DNA of 64,000 nt. It comes from CALJFL01 sp963669435. GTDB taxonomy: Bacteria; Pseudomonadota; Gammaproteobacteria; Pseudomonadales; Halieaceae. Within the stretch, counting starts at the first letter, position 1. The number at the start of each line of letters is the position of its first letter. The stretch is from positions 3,410,001 through 3,474,000 of the forward strand of contig OY770025.1 of NCBI GenBank assembly GCA_963669435.1, written 5' to 3'. The position numbers and the translations under genes were made by a program. The notes beneath the pieces are model-generated. The model was not told the origin of the DNA and did not search any database. It saw only the letters and a program-made list of their open reading frames with translations. Shown in pieces: positions 25,939-33,923 of the stretch.

Positions 25939-25984
25939 CACCCAAACCTGAACTTTGGGTGTTATCCTGATGAGGATGACACCC
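25939..25984 (+). other. two mutually exclusive hairpins
   Basis: CACCCAAA (25939-25946) pairs with TTTGGGTG (25954-25961). GGGTGTTATCC (25957-25967) pairs with GGATGACACCC (25974-25984) with one G-T wobble. Both stems need the same GGGTG, so only one can form at a time, the geometry of an RNA switch or attenuator. No coding sequence follows directly. Confidence 0.4.
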
Positions 25985-26280
25985 ATAGGAAGGCACCTGC
26001 TCCCAGCCCAGCAGTATTCGCTCATCCAGTGCCATCACATACTGACCCTCACCATCGCGCCAGATCTCAAAATCGACAAGTGCACATCAAGGCGCTTTAT
26101 CTCAGATTCCAACGCATTGCCCCTGTCACTACCGAGCAACGCGCTGTAGTGACAGGGGCAGCAGCCCCAGAAATAGCGCCGCCGGTGAGCCGAATAGCGT
26201 AGTTACAGTCTCATTACGGGCAGCTAGACTGGTTTTGCAATGTACGAATCAACCGCGGCCACTGCGATAAAGTGGCATCG

Positions 26281-26316
26281 GGTCATCCGCGTTCGCGTTA
26301 GCGCAAACGGATGACC
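26281..26316. other. long hairpin with 9-bp outer stem
   Basis: GGTCATCCG (26281-26289) and CGGATGACC (26308-26316) pair perfectly. The enclosed sequence can form a second small stem, TTCGC/GCG around GTTA. A TTCGC-GTAA-GCGAA hairpin near 26659-26672 looks similar in its core. Function unknown. Confidence 0.4.
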
Positions 26317-26517
26317 GCGTCGATGAGGGTTAAGTACGACGCAGCGACGCATTGTCGTGAACCCATCTTCCCATCCCGGGCTATTTGCCCATCTGTAACC
26401 AGTCCGCATCCATTACTTTGGACGCTGTACGGGTCAGCAGTTTTATCAGCGTCGTGATTGCACGACATGTGTTGTAACCCGCGGCGATGGTGCCGCAATT
26501 TATAAGTAAGGAGGTGA

Positions 26518-26574
26518 ATGATCCACCATCACAACGATGCCCCTAGCGGGGTCAATTGGCCTGCGCAGCGTTAG
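26518..26574 (+). CDS. possible 18-codon leader peptide
   Basis: ATG at 26518 is preceded by TAAGGAGGTGA, a perfect match to the anti-Shine-Dalgarno sequence, though only three bases separate GGAGG from the ATG. The frame encodes MIHHHNDAPSGVNWPAQR and stops at TAG 26572-26574. A CCCC-TAGC-GGGG stem lies inside it. It is 148 bases upstream of the integrase start. It could be a leader peptide, or a chance frame in a sequence that resembles the complement of the 16S rRNA 3' end (TAAGGAGGTGATCC). Confidence 0.2.
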   Translation: MIHHHNDAPSGVNWPAQR

Positions 26575-26722
26575 TTCTCTTCGAGATCCCGTTGTGTTGC
26601 CTGAGAACAGGCACTTTTCAGGTTGCTTGGGAGTGGTGTCCCCTGACCGATTCGCGTAAGCGAACCAGTATGGCTATGAGCCTGCGGTAGGTCATAAACA
26701 CTCAGCAAATGGAGTACACACT

Positions 26723-27586
26723 GTGAGAGACCTGAATCACCAATTGAAACGATTATGTTATGACAACCGGCAGGGCAGTGAAGCCACTCAGGCAAACCGT
26801 CGCCACATTCTAAGTCAGATAGCGGATCAGCTACATGAGATGGGTTATCGCGGTATGTCTACTCGATCGCTCAAACCTAAACACGTTGAGGCCTTGGTGG
26901 CGCACTGGAAGCAGCAGGAGCTCAGCACCGGCACCCTAAAGAATCGCATGAATGCGCTGCGATGGTGGGCGGCCCGAATGAATCGCAGTAACGTGGTTGC
27001 GCGATCAAATGACTTTTATGGGATAGGTAATCGAAGTTTCGTAGGCCAATCTTCAAAAGCTCGTGTAATAGGCGATGAACAGCTGGCGCAGATCAAAGAC
27101 GCTCATGTAGCAATGAGTTTGCAGTTACAGAGAGCGTTTGGGTTGCGTCGTGAAGAGGCGATCAAATTTATACCGAGCTACGCTGACAGGAGTGATCACC
27201 TGTTATTGAAACGCGCCTGGACCAAGGGAGGTAGGCCGCGCGTTATTCCAATTCGGACGGAGGCCCAACGCGATGTGCTCAAAGAGGCGCATCGATTGGT
27301 GGGCAAGGGCTCACTCATACCAGGCAGTAAAAATTATGTGCAGCAGTTGCGGACCTATGAGCGTTTAACATCTGGCGCGGGGCTATCGAAGATGCATGGA
27401 TTGCGGCATGCCTATGCCCAGACACGCTATGAGGAGTTGACGGGATGGCCCTCACCAAACTCAGGGGGACCTGCAAGAACCGAGTTAACAGCTGAGCAAC
27501 GTGCGATAGATGAGAAGAGTCGAAGCACAATTAGTGAGGAGCTTGGGCATTCCAGAATTGAGATAACGCGCGTGTATTTGGATTAG
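26723..27586 (+). CDS. tyrosine recombinase (Phage_integr_N/Integrase_1 type)
   Basis: A 287-residue recombinase. The N-terminal SAM-like core-binding domain (about 1-95) contains STRSLKPKHVEALVAHWKQQELSTGTLKNRMNALRWWAARMNRSN. The catalytic domain shows Arg in AFGLRREEAIKF, Lys in AWTKGGRPRVIPI, HGLRHAYAQ (HxxR), the second His in EELGHSRIEITRVYLD and the nucleophile Tyr right at the C-terminus. All catalytic residues are present. The protein stops three residues or so after the tyrosine, shorter than many integrases. The start is GTG 26723 with GGAG eight bases upstream. Confidence 0.87.
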   Translation: MRDLNHQLKRLCYDNRQGSEATQANRRHILSQIADQLHEMGYRGMSTRSLKPKHVEALVAHWKQQELSTGTLKNRMNALRWWAARMNRSNVVARSNDFYGIGNRSFVGQSSKARVIGDEQLAQIKDAHVAMSLQLQRAFGLRREEAIKFIPSYADRSDHLLLKRAWTKGGRPRVIPIRTEAQRDVLKEAHRLVGKGSLIPGSKNYVQQLRTYERLTSGAGLSKMHGLRHAYAQTRYEELTGWPSPNSGGPARTELTAEQRAIDEKSRSTISEELGHSRIEITRVYLD

Positions 27587-27593
27587 TTTTGGG

Positions 27594-27618
27594 CCCGAAA
27601 TTTCGGGTCTTATTTCTA
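27594..27618 (+). terminator. terminator behind the integrase gene
   Basis: CCCGAAA (27594-27600) and TTTCGGG (27601-27607) form a palindromic stem eight bases after the stop codon, followed by TCTTATTTCT. The stem has no spare loop bases, so four central bases must open. Confidence 0.55.
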
Positions 27619-27691
27619 AGTAATTGCGATGAGAAACTCTGCGTGAACGAGTGAAAAATTTGATAAGAAAAAAGTTTACTAAATTGACTAA

Positions 27692-27711
27692 AACACTATA
27701 TATACAGTGTT
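27692..27711. promoter_or_regulatory. imperfect inverted repeat upstream of kfrA-like gene
   Basis: AACACTATATATACAGTGTT is a 20-base near-palindrome with one mismatched pair, in a very AT-rich stretch. With the next repeat it lies in the probable promoter region of the KfrA-like gene. KfrA proteins are known to repress their own promoters through such sites. Confidence 0.45.
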
Positions 27712-27720
27712 AAATATAAA

Positions 27721-27746
27721 TTCATGATTATAGGGTTAATCATGAA
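27721..27746. promoter_or_regulatory. perfect 10-bp inverted repeat upstream of kfrA-like gene
   Basis: TTCATGATTA (27721-27730) and TAATCATGAA (27737-27746) are exact reverse complements with spacer TAGGGT. It is a candidate autoregulatory site for the KfrA-like protein starting at 27879. Confidence 0.5.
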
Positions 27747-27878
27747 TATATTGAGAAAATGCGTCGAAAAGTACTGATATCAATACACCTTACTTCCGAC
27801 ATTTTGTAGAATCCCAGCAGTCGAGAATTTTTATGTTAAATACGGCGGGAGGATGTCCCGGCCGACAGGGGAGTGATC

Positions 27879-28904
27879 ATGCCCAAGACAATTGCTACCG
27901 CCAGTAACGTCTTTGCAGCGTGTGACAGGCTAGAAGCGGCTAACGAACGATGGAACCGTGAGGATGTTCGTACCGAGGTCGGGGGAGGTGGCTGGGTTGT
28001 CATCGATCCATTGATTAAGGCCTGGCGTGCATTGCGGCCGCTGAGGGAGGTGGCACCCAGTACCCCGACTGAGTTACTCCAACAGGTCGCAGCCTCATTA
28101 GAAGCGCATATTGCTGGTTTTACCCAAGAAGCGGAGCGCCGAGTTGCTGAAAACGAAGAGATTTTCGATACAACGATTTCTGAGTTATCACAGAAATTGG
28201 CAGATTTAGAAGACCAGCTAGAAGAGAGAACAACAGACTTGATGTCACGCGAATCCGAGATTGTGGCGCTCACCGAGCAACTCGAGCAAGGCAAAGCAAA
28301 GCTTGAAACCTCGAAGTCAGAAAATGCTCGCCTGGTGACCGAGACCGACGGCCTCACTGGTCTGGTGTCTCGACTGGAGAAAGAGCACAAGACCGTGATC
28401 CAATCGATGCAAATTGAGCAACGGGAGTTTCTGAAGCAGCACGCCTTGGAGCGAGCGCGGGTGGCGGATGAACACGCCACTGCAATTGCAGCTCAACGTA
28501 AGGAACTGGCGCAGGAAGCTGAACAGGCTGAAAACCGATTGATGGTGCTTCTGGATCAGGAGAGACAGATAGCTAAGGAAATCGAATCGAAGTTGTCCAG
28601 CAATCTGGAGAAGGTCACCCAGAAGATGCAGTCTCAGCGGGATACTATTGTTGCACTGGAAACCAGCGTCACGGAGCTTAATCGCCAGAACGAGAAGCTT
28701 GAGTTAGACCTGTCTGCTCGGATTGAAAGCAACAATGCTCTGCAGGCATCACTCGAAGAACAAAAATCAGCCGTTGCATCTATAGAGCAGGATATTACTG
28801 TCTATAAACAGCGGCACGCTTTAGGTGGGGAATTAGGAGCGCTGCAGGATGCAGTTGCCGGTCTTCAGGCCCAGTTTACCGAACGCAAAGAGACGAAAGA
28901 CTAA
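27879..28904 (+). CDS. KfrA-like DNA-binding coiled-coil protein
   Basis: A 341-residue protein. The N-terminal domain (about 1-75) has the KfrA/PF11740 helix-turn-helix features ASNVFAACDRLEAANERWNREDVRTEVGGGGW. A very long coiled coil (about 90-320), rich in Glu, Gln, Lys and Leu heptads, follows. In plasmid RK2 KfrA is a repressor and nucleoid-like filament helping segregation. I place the start at ATG 27879 behind AGGGGAG; the GTG at 27873 is in frame. Two inverted repeats upstream are probable binding sites. It may close the mobile element. Confidence 0.8.
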   Translation: MPKTIATASNVFAACDRLEAANERWNREDVRTEVGGGGWVVIDPLIKAWRALRPLREVAPSTPTELLQQVAASLEAHIAGFTQEAERRVAENEEIFDTTISELSQKLADLEDQLEERTTDLMSRESEIVALTEQLEQGKAKLETSKSENARLVTETDGLTGLVSRLEKEHKTVIQSMQIEQREFLKQHALERARVADEHATAIAAQRKELAQEAEQAENRLMVLLDQERQIAKEIESKLSSNLEKVTQKMQSQRDTIVALETSVTELNRQNEKLELDLSARIESNNALQASLEEQKSAVASIEQDITVYKQRHALGGELGALQDAVAGLQAQFTERKETKD

Positions 28905-29444
28905 AAGTTGGTGGTTATCGCGACTACGGGGTCTCTCACCCTCCATCGAGGGGCTTTCTAATCTGCACACGCGTTACGCAACGTAAGGTAATGTGAGCCC
29001 AGTTGGCTCGAAAGACAGACGCTATGCGCTTAACCTTGTGTCAAGATAATTCAGGGTGTGTCAGAACCTTGTCTCGCTGCCGTTTACCAATTACTGAATA
29101 GAAGAAATCTCACTCTTAAGCTCCCTCGGGGGAGTACATCCCTTGTCCGGCTGACAATTGAACAATAATGGTGCTGGTTTTATGCGTGATTCACCATTGC
29201 TTGGCTAGATATTCTTAACACTCTTCTGCGTCAAAGCAAATTTCATATGGCAGATTTCTCGTGCTCACCTGTCTTTTACGAGAAGGGGCATGAGTGACCG
29301 GTAGCGCTAAACGCGTCCGGCGGCATTTCAACTTTCGCGCAGACTTATTGACCCTTGATCAAAGCAAAATCTACAAGGCCCGGAATTTCATATTGATAGC
29401 TCAATGTCTAATGTGCCAGGGCATCAGCCAAATGGGGGAGATCC
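28905..29444. other. gene-free stretch between element and TonB receptor gene
   Basis: No gene seen. A weak stem CCCTC/GAGGG (28939-28952) followed by GCTTTCTA may end the kfrA transcript, and TTACG/CGTAA lies at 28974-28986. The conserved receptor-upstream element is at 29241-29288. The right border of the mobile element should be in this stretch. Confidence 0.45.
29241..29288 (+). promoter_or_regulatory. receptor-upstream element, copy 1
   Basis: TTTCATATGGCAGATTTC...CCTGTCTTTTACGAGAAGGGG at 29241-29288 aligns with 52915-52960 over its full length (shared TTTCAT-GGCAGATTT, TC-CCTGTCTT-TA and GGGG blocks). Both copies lie 155-180 bases before a TonB-dependent receptor start. A common regulator is likely; the AraC protein beside copy 2 is a candidate. 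Confidence 0.5.
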
Positions 29445-31688
29445 ATGCGTTTTAAGAAAACAACTATCGCAATTCAACTAAGCTCTTTGCTAGGAGCGAC
29501 GATTTTTGGAGTTCCTAGCACCGTTCTTGCGCAATCGGGTACCGAAGCACAGAGTAGTGTTCTCGAAGAAATCATCGTTACTGCTCAGCGTCGGTCAGAA
29601 AACATTCAAGATGTGCCAATATCCATCACTGCCATAAGCGGTGACCTGATTGAACAGGTGGGAATTGAATCTCCCGTGGAATTGTTCGCACAGGTTCCCA
29701 ACGTTACCTCGCAGCTTCCCACCAGCGGCACAGGATTTCCCATCTTTAACATCCGCGGCGTGACGCTACTTGATTTTACCGACACCAATGAGGCGTCGGT
29801 AGCGATGTATGTGGATGATGTTTACCTGGGCAGCCCGGCCATACAAAACGGGCAGCTGTTTGACATATCCAGGGTTGAAATTTTGCGCGGCCCTCAAGGC
29901 ACGCTTTACGGTAAGAACGCAACGGGTGGGGTAGTCAACTTTATCTCACGTCGTCCCACCGAGGAATTGGAAGGCTATATCAGGGCTCAATATGCCTCTT
30001 ATGATGACATCACCGTGGAGGGTGCTGTATCAGGTTCGTTGACTGATAATGTCCGCGCGCGATTGTCGTTGTTTGGCAATGAGCGGGATAGCTGGCAGGA
30101 CAATGAGGCCATCAACGGCAGCGACTTTGGCGATATAGATGAGAACAATGCAGTTCGTCTTACTGTCGAGATTGATGTCACTGAGGACTTGCTGATAACC
30201 GGAAACCTGCACTATGGCAATGCGGAAGGTGATGTCGACCAGCGGGCGTTCTTCGGCGCAGCCGACCCGAACAACGGTCTGCGTTGTTCCGATCGGGCCA
30301 TCCTTGCTTCCCAATGTGTAAACCCGATCGGCTTTCAGGACCCGGATCCCGATCCCGAGCATGTATCAACCGACCTCGACGAGTCTCCGTTCGAAAATGA
30401 GAATATGGGTGGATGGCTCCGGTTCGACTGGGACGTGAGTGATATGACCTTCACCTCGATTACCAGCTACGATGAGGTTGATAAGGTTCACATGCTGGAT
30501 GTCGACCAATCCCCCTGGGAATTGCTGGATCTCGTATTTGCCATTGACCACGAGCAGTGGAGCCAGGAGTTTCGCCTGGCCGGTGATTCTGAAAGTTTGA
30601 GCTGGGTGGTGGGCGCCTACTACTACGAAGACGAGCGGTTCGCGACCAATACCCTGCCAAATCGCGGCGGATTTGGCGTTCACGTTGATCAGGAAGTGGA
30701 GTCCAGTGCTGTATTCGGGCAGGGCACCATGGCCCTGTCGGATGCGCTTAACGTCACTGTCGGGGTCCGCTACACCCGGGATGATCGGGTTCTGAACAAC
30801 TTGACGGCCGTACTGGGCGGCGAACCCGGCACCGACGCAGGCGACCCGCAGTATACGGTAGAAGACGACATTGACAGTAGCAAAACGACCTGGCGGCTCG
30901 CCTTTGACTATGCGCTGAGTGATGAGCACATGGCTTATGCCAGTGTCTCTACCGGCTACAAGAGTGGTGCATTTAACACGCTGCTTCCATCATCACCGGC
31001 CTCGGTAACTGCAGCAGACCCCGAGGAAATCACAGCCTATGAACTGGGTTTGAAAGGCACGTTGGACGGCGAATTTCCGCTTACCTACAACGCTGCCATC
31101 TTCTACTCGGACTACGAAAATGTTCAGGCCGCGGGCTCGTTCATTGAAGATGGCGTGGTGATCTCAGCGCTGGAAACTGTCAGCGATGCTGAGATCTTCG
31201 GGTTCGAGGCGGAACTGACCGCCAACCCGCTGGAGGGCCTCATTATTGCACTGGGCGTGGGCTATCTGGACGCGGAGTACGATGCTCCCTCGGATGCAAC
31301 GTTTAACGGCACTTTAATCGATGGCAACCGGGTGGTGATGGCACCGGACTGGAACTTTAATGGCCGCATTCGTTACGATCACGGTCTCAATGATGCAGGA
31401 ATCGTCTACCTGATGACCGACTTCAACTGGCAGGATGATCTGTTCTTCGGGCCGGATAATCTGCCTCTGGAAACACAGGACTCCTATGGCAAGATAAACT
31501 TCCATGCCGGTTGGATATCTGATGATGAGCGCTGGGAAGTGGGTGCCTTCGTCAAGAATGCCACGGACGAAGAGTATTTCACGCATGCCGTCGACTCTAA
31601 TAATCCTGCGGATGTGGATGGTACCCAGTTGGGCTATACGTGGGGTATGCCTCGCACCTACGGGGTTAACGTCACCATGCAGTTCTGA
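29445..31688 (+). CDS. TonB-dependent outer-membrane receptor
   Basis: A 747-residue receptor. The signal peptide (about 1-29) ends PSTVLAQ. A TonB box, VLEEIIVTAQRR, stands near residue 40. The plug domain (about 50-165) contains PTSGTGFPIFNIRGVTLLDF, VDDVYLG, VEILRGPQGTLYGKNATGGVVNFISRRP. A 22-strand barrel ends in the aromatic YGVNVTMQF. The plug is typical of receptors for complex organic ligands (sphingomonad/Cellvibrionales type), not clearly siderophores. It has no STN domain. A shared element lies upstream and a strong terminator follows, so it is a single transcription unit. Confidence 0.9.
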   Translation: MRFKKTTIAIQLSSLLGATIFGVPSTVLAQSGTEAQSSVLEEIIVTAQRRSENIQDVPISITAISGDLIEQVGIESPVELFAQVPNVTSQLPTSGTGFPIFNIRGVTLLDFTDTNEASVAMYVDDVYLGSPAIQNGQLFDISRVEILRGPQGTLYGKNATGGVVNFISRRPTEELEGYIRAQYASYDDITVEGAVSGSLTDNVRARLSLFGNERDSWQDNEAINGSDFGDIDENNAVRLTVEIDVTEDLLITGNLHYGNAEGDVDQRAFFGAADPNNGLRCSDRAILASQCVNPIGFQDPDPDPEHVSTDLDESPFENENMGGWLRFDWDVSDMTFTSITSYDEVDKVHMLDVDQSPWELLDLVFAIDHEQWSQEFRLAGDSESLSWVVGAYYYEDERFATNTLPNRGGFGVHVDQEVESSAVFGQGTMALSDALNVTVGVRYTRDDRVLNNLTAVLGGEPGTDAGDPQYTVEDDIDSSKTTWRLAFDYALSDEHMAYASVSTGYKSGAFNTLLPSSPASVTAADPEEITAYELGLKGTLDGEFPLTYNAAIFYSDYENVQAAGSFIEDGVVISALETVSDAEIFGFEAELTANPLEGLIIALGVGYLDAEYDAPSDATFNGTLIDGNRVVMAPDWNFNGRIRYDHGLNDAGIVYLMTDFNWQDDLFFGPDNLPLETQDSYGKINFHAGWISDDERWEVGAFVKNATDEEYFTHAVDSNNPADVDGTQLGYTWGMPRTYGVNVTMQF

Positions 31689-31703
31689 TTGCACCTGTCT
31701 CTC

Positions 31704-31738
31704 AACCTGGTCCTCCTTAGGTAGGACCAGGTTTTTTA
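31704..31738 (+). terminator. intrinsic terminator of the receptor gene
   Basis: AACCTGGTCCT (31704-31714) pairs with AGGACCAGGTT (31723-31733) around CCTTAGGT, followed by a T run. It is a strong, classical terminator. Confidence 0.9.
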
Positions 31739-32068
31739 CAGGGAGCGTACCGACTACGTGATTAGGTCTTCTCCCGCGTCACTCTGGCGGCATGCCCTGT
31801 TATCTGCCGCGCGATTACCCGCTTTGTCAGCGGGCCCTGCCTTCCACACCACTTTGCCTGCTAGTAAGTTGAGCTTATGTGCTTTCGCGAGACCTTTCCT
31901 ACAGCAGCAGTACATGCAAAGCCCAAGACTCCAAGGATAAAAATAACTGATTTGCAGGCGTTTTGGGTAATTGCTCCATGCGGTTAGGTGGCAGCGCCTT
32001 TCTGACGCACGCACTCTTACTTGCGACAAAGGCCTGCCGCTGAACATGGGTCCATAGCGATAAATTGT
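31739..32068. other. gene-free stretch upstream of TetR-type promoter
   Basis: A long minus-strand frame (31754-32293) covers this stretch, but its product is Cys/Ser/Arg-rich without domain features and it runs through a promoter. I see no gene. The promoter with the GTATAGT palindrome is at 32069-32099, and a further 300 bases of leader, including CGAAAATCGAAAATCGAAA (three near-copies of a 7-base unit, about 32240-32260), precede the gene at 32409. Confidence 0.5.
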
Positions 32069-32099
32069 TTGCATTTTAAAAAGTATAGTACTACTATAC
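32069..32099 (+). promoter_or_regulatory. promoter with TetR-type operator, copy 1
   Basis: TTGCAT (32069-32074), a 17-bp spacer and TACTAT (32092-32097) form a sigma-70-like promoter. The palindrome GTATAGTACTACTATAC (32083-32099) covers the spacer end and the -10. The same palindrome with the same placement is found at 41019-41035. A repressor bound here would block RNA polymerase. The TetR protein at 37557 is the nearest candidate. Confidence 0.7.
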
Positions 32100-32408
32100 A
32101 AATAATTCGAGAATGTAGTGCAGCCCAGGCGGCGAGGATTTGTAGGTTTCGACAGTACGCAGGACCTTGTTGAGGCGGAACGCGAAATGAACGAGTTCCT
32201 GCACAACAATAGGGCTGTGTTATCGCCGGGAAGAGGGCGATCGAAAATCGAAAATCGAAATTTGGACGCTAAGTCCCACAAATAGGTGCTCAATCTTTGG
32301 ATAAATTCCGCGACGAAATGAGCCTGGATCTGATATGTGTGTAAGCGAATATCAATTGGAAAGCAGTAGTCACAAGCCGGCTAATAAGTAACAACGGACA
32401 AATACGCG

Positions 32409-33839
32409 ATGAGACCAAGCAATCTTCAACTCGCCGAGAGCATCGAATCAATACTCCGGCAAAAAATTCAACCCTGCTTGGCAGAGCATGAAGTACTGCC
32501 AAGCTTGCATCTGATCTTCGACATGCTCCGGGAGATTCGAGGGTCCTCGTGTCCTGATAACAACGATCTGTCCGAAGTGGAAGTCGCCGGATTAGAGTTG
32601 TTGAGAGTAAAGGGCGTGGCATCGGATGTAGCGGAGGATAACCTCCCACAAGAACGATCATCGAAATCTATTGCCATAGAGGCCATCGGTGAGAAACTGT
32701 GCTGCGAGGTGAGAGGAGCAAACCTCGGTACCCTCGACAGCGACTGGCTGCGAGAGGTCCTCACCTGGGAGACCCGGCAACCTGCTTGTTTTGTCACTCC
32801 GCTCGATTCAATGGCACAGCAGCTTCCGAGCTCATCACCCGTCCCCGACTGCGCGGAATTTAGCGATTTCCTGAACAGCAGCGGAGTGTTCAATGACCCC
32901 ATCCAGGTAACCTCTATCACCCCGCTTGCCGGCGGTTTCTCGCGTAAGGTATTCCGTGTAGACGCACAACTGGGCGGCACTAATTTCAGCCTGGTTGCGC
33001 GCTGCTCTGTACCCGATGGCTTGCTCGATGGTGGCTTCGCCTGCTTACGGGAAGAGTATCGAGCAATGCAAGCTGCCCATCAGCAAAATTTTCCCTGTCC
33101 CGAGATATACCACTACGAGCCTGATACGCGTTGGTTCGGTGGTGATTTTCTGCTCATGGAGTTTAAACAGGGTGAAATTCTGGGAAACGCGCTGGGCAGC
33201 GAAGGTGCAGTCGACGAAAGCAAACTGCATCAGATCTGTACACTGTTGGCCCAGTTGCACAGACTGCAGTGGACTGATGAAGCGGGGGAGGGCTCCAGTG
33301 AAACCGGCAGCCCCAGGCGGGCACTGACGGATGCGATAAGAGACCAACTCGAAAGAATCGAGCGCTATTGGCGTGAGAACACTGAAGAGCCCTCTTCACT
33401 GATTGAATTTGCACTCAAGTGGCTATACGCGAACATATCCTCCGTGGAAGGTCATCCGGTGCTCGTGCATGGGGACGTGGGATTCCATAATCTGCTCTAT
33501 GCCAGCGATGATCTTTCTGCCCTGATTGACTGGGAAACCTCACACATGGGATGCGCGGCTGAGGATTTAACCTACGCACTAACCTCCCTGAAAGATGCGG
33601 TCGATCGCGACAACTTCCTTCAGTGGTATCACGAGGCGGGAGGAGTCGAACAGGGCGAGAGCTCCCTTGATTATTGCGAAATTCTCAACATGCTTCGAAA
33701 TACCATTGTCTGCCATGTCGGACTGGCCAAATACAAGAAAAATCCGGCGCTACAACCTGCGTTGTATGAGCTGGCCACCAAGTTTCGAATGCACTTTCAG
33801 TCTGAGCTTCAGTCCGCATTAACGAGTGTCCTGGAGTGA
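32409..33839 (+). CDS. APH-type phosphotransferase family protein
   Basis: A 476-residue protein. An N-terminal helical region of about 155 residues is followed by an aminoglycoside-phosphotransferase-like kinase domain (about 165-440). TSITPLAGGFSRKVFRVDAQ is the ATP-binding start, LVHGDVGFHNLLY is the catalytic loop (Asp and Asn), and LIDWETSHMG is the metal-binding DWE motif. It should transfer phosphate to a small hydroxylated compound. A second protein of the same layout, including an N-terminal helical extension, is encoded at 43594. It lies downstream of the palindromic promoter at 32069 with a 310-base leader. Confidence 0.83.
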   Translation: MRPSNLQLAESIESILRQKIQPCLAEHEVLPSLHLIFDMLREIRGSSCPDNNDLSEVEVAGLELLRVKGVASDVAEDNLPQERSSKSIAIEAIGEKLCCEVRGANLGTLDSDWLREVLTWETRQPACFVTPLDSMAQQLPSSSPVPDCAEFSDFLNSSGVFNDPIQVTSITPLAGGFSRKVFRVDAQLGGTNFSLVARCSVPDGLLDGGFACLREEYRAMQAAHQQNFPCPEIYHYEPDTRWFGGDFLLMEFKQGEILGNALGSEGAVDESKLHQICTLLAQLHRLQWTDEAGEGSSETGSPRRALTDAIRDQLERIERYWRENTEEPSSLIEFALKWLYANISSVEGHPVLVHGDVGFHNLLYASDDLSALIDWETSHMGCAAEDLTYALTSLKDAVDRDNFLQWYHEAGGVEQGESSLDYCEILNMLRNTIVCHVGLAKYKKNPALQPALYELATKFRMHFQSELQSALTSVLE

Positions 33840-33923
33840 ACCACTTTTTTAACGGATTCCTCTTCGAGAGAACCAGCTAATCTCACTGGGCCGCAATTCA
33901 GGCCAAAATAAAAGGAGCACATC

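Larger units (their letters stand above)
25560..26722. other. 1.16-kb gene-free stretch with several hairpins inside the element
   Basis: No convincing protein gene. A minus-strand frame (25408-25809) overlaps the 3' end of the previous gene and was not accepted. The stretch holds two overlapping stems at 25939-25984, a stem at 26281-26316, a stem GTCGTG/CACGAC at 26451-26466, an 18-codon frame with a perfect Shine-Dalgarno site (26518-26574), and TTCGC/GCGAA at about 26659-26672. It may be decayed element DNA or a site of structured RNA. Confidence 0.5.
21413..28904. mobile_element. remnant of an integrative element (PFGI-1/ICE class) behind tRNA-Asp
   Basis: The interval holds a HigBA-type pair, an AlpA-like HTH, ParB, DUF2857 and PFL_4669-type proteins in the order known from PFGI-1-class integrative conjugative elements. 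A tyrosine integrase and a KfrA-like protein follow. No relaxase, type IV secretion, topoisomerase or single-strand-binding genes are present, so it is a remnant or a satellite. I searched by eye for a repeat of the tRNA-Asp 3' end (GAGTCCCGTCCGGTCC) between 27.6 and 29.4 kb and found none, so the borders are approximate. Confidence 0.6.

Noticed and set aside
27587..29444. Attachment-site repeat of the tRNA-Asp 3' end at the right border of the element
   Set aside because: No copy of the tRNA 3' sequence could be seen here by eye; the border remains open.
31754..32293. Long minus-strand frame of 179 codons between receptor and phosphotransferase genes
   Set aside because: The product has no domain, is rich in Ser, Arg and Cys, and the frame covers a good promoter and operator on the other strand.
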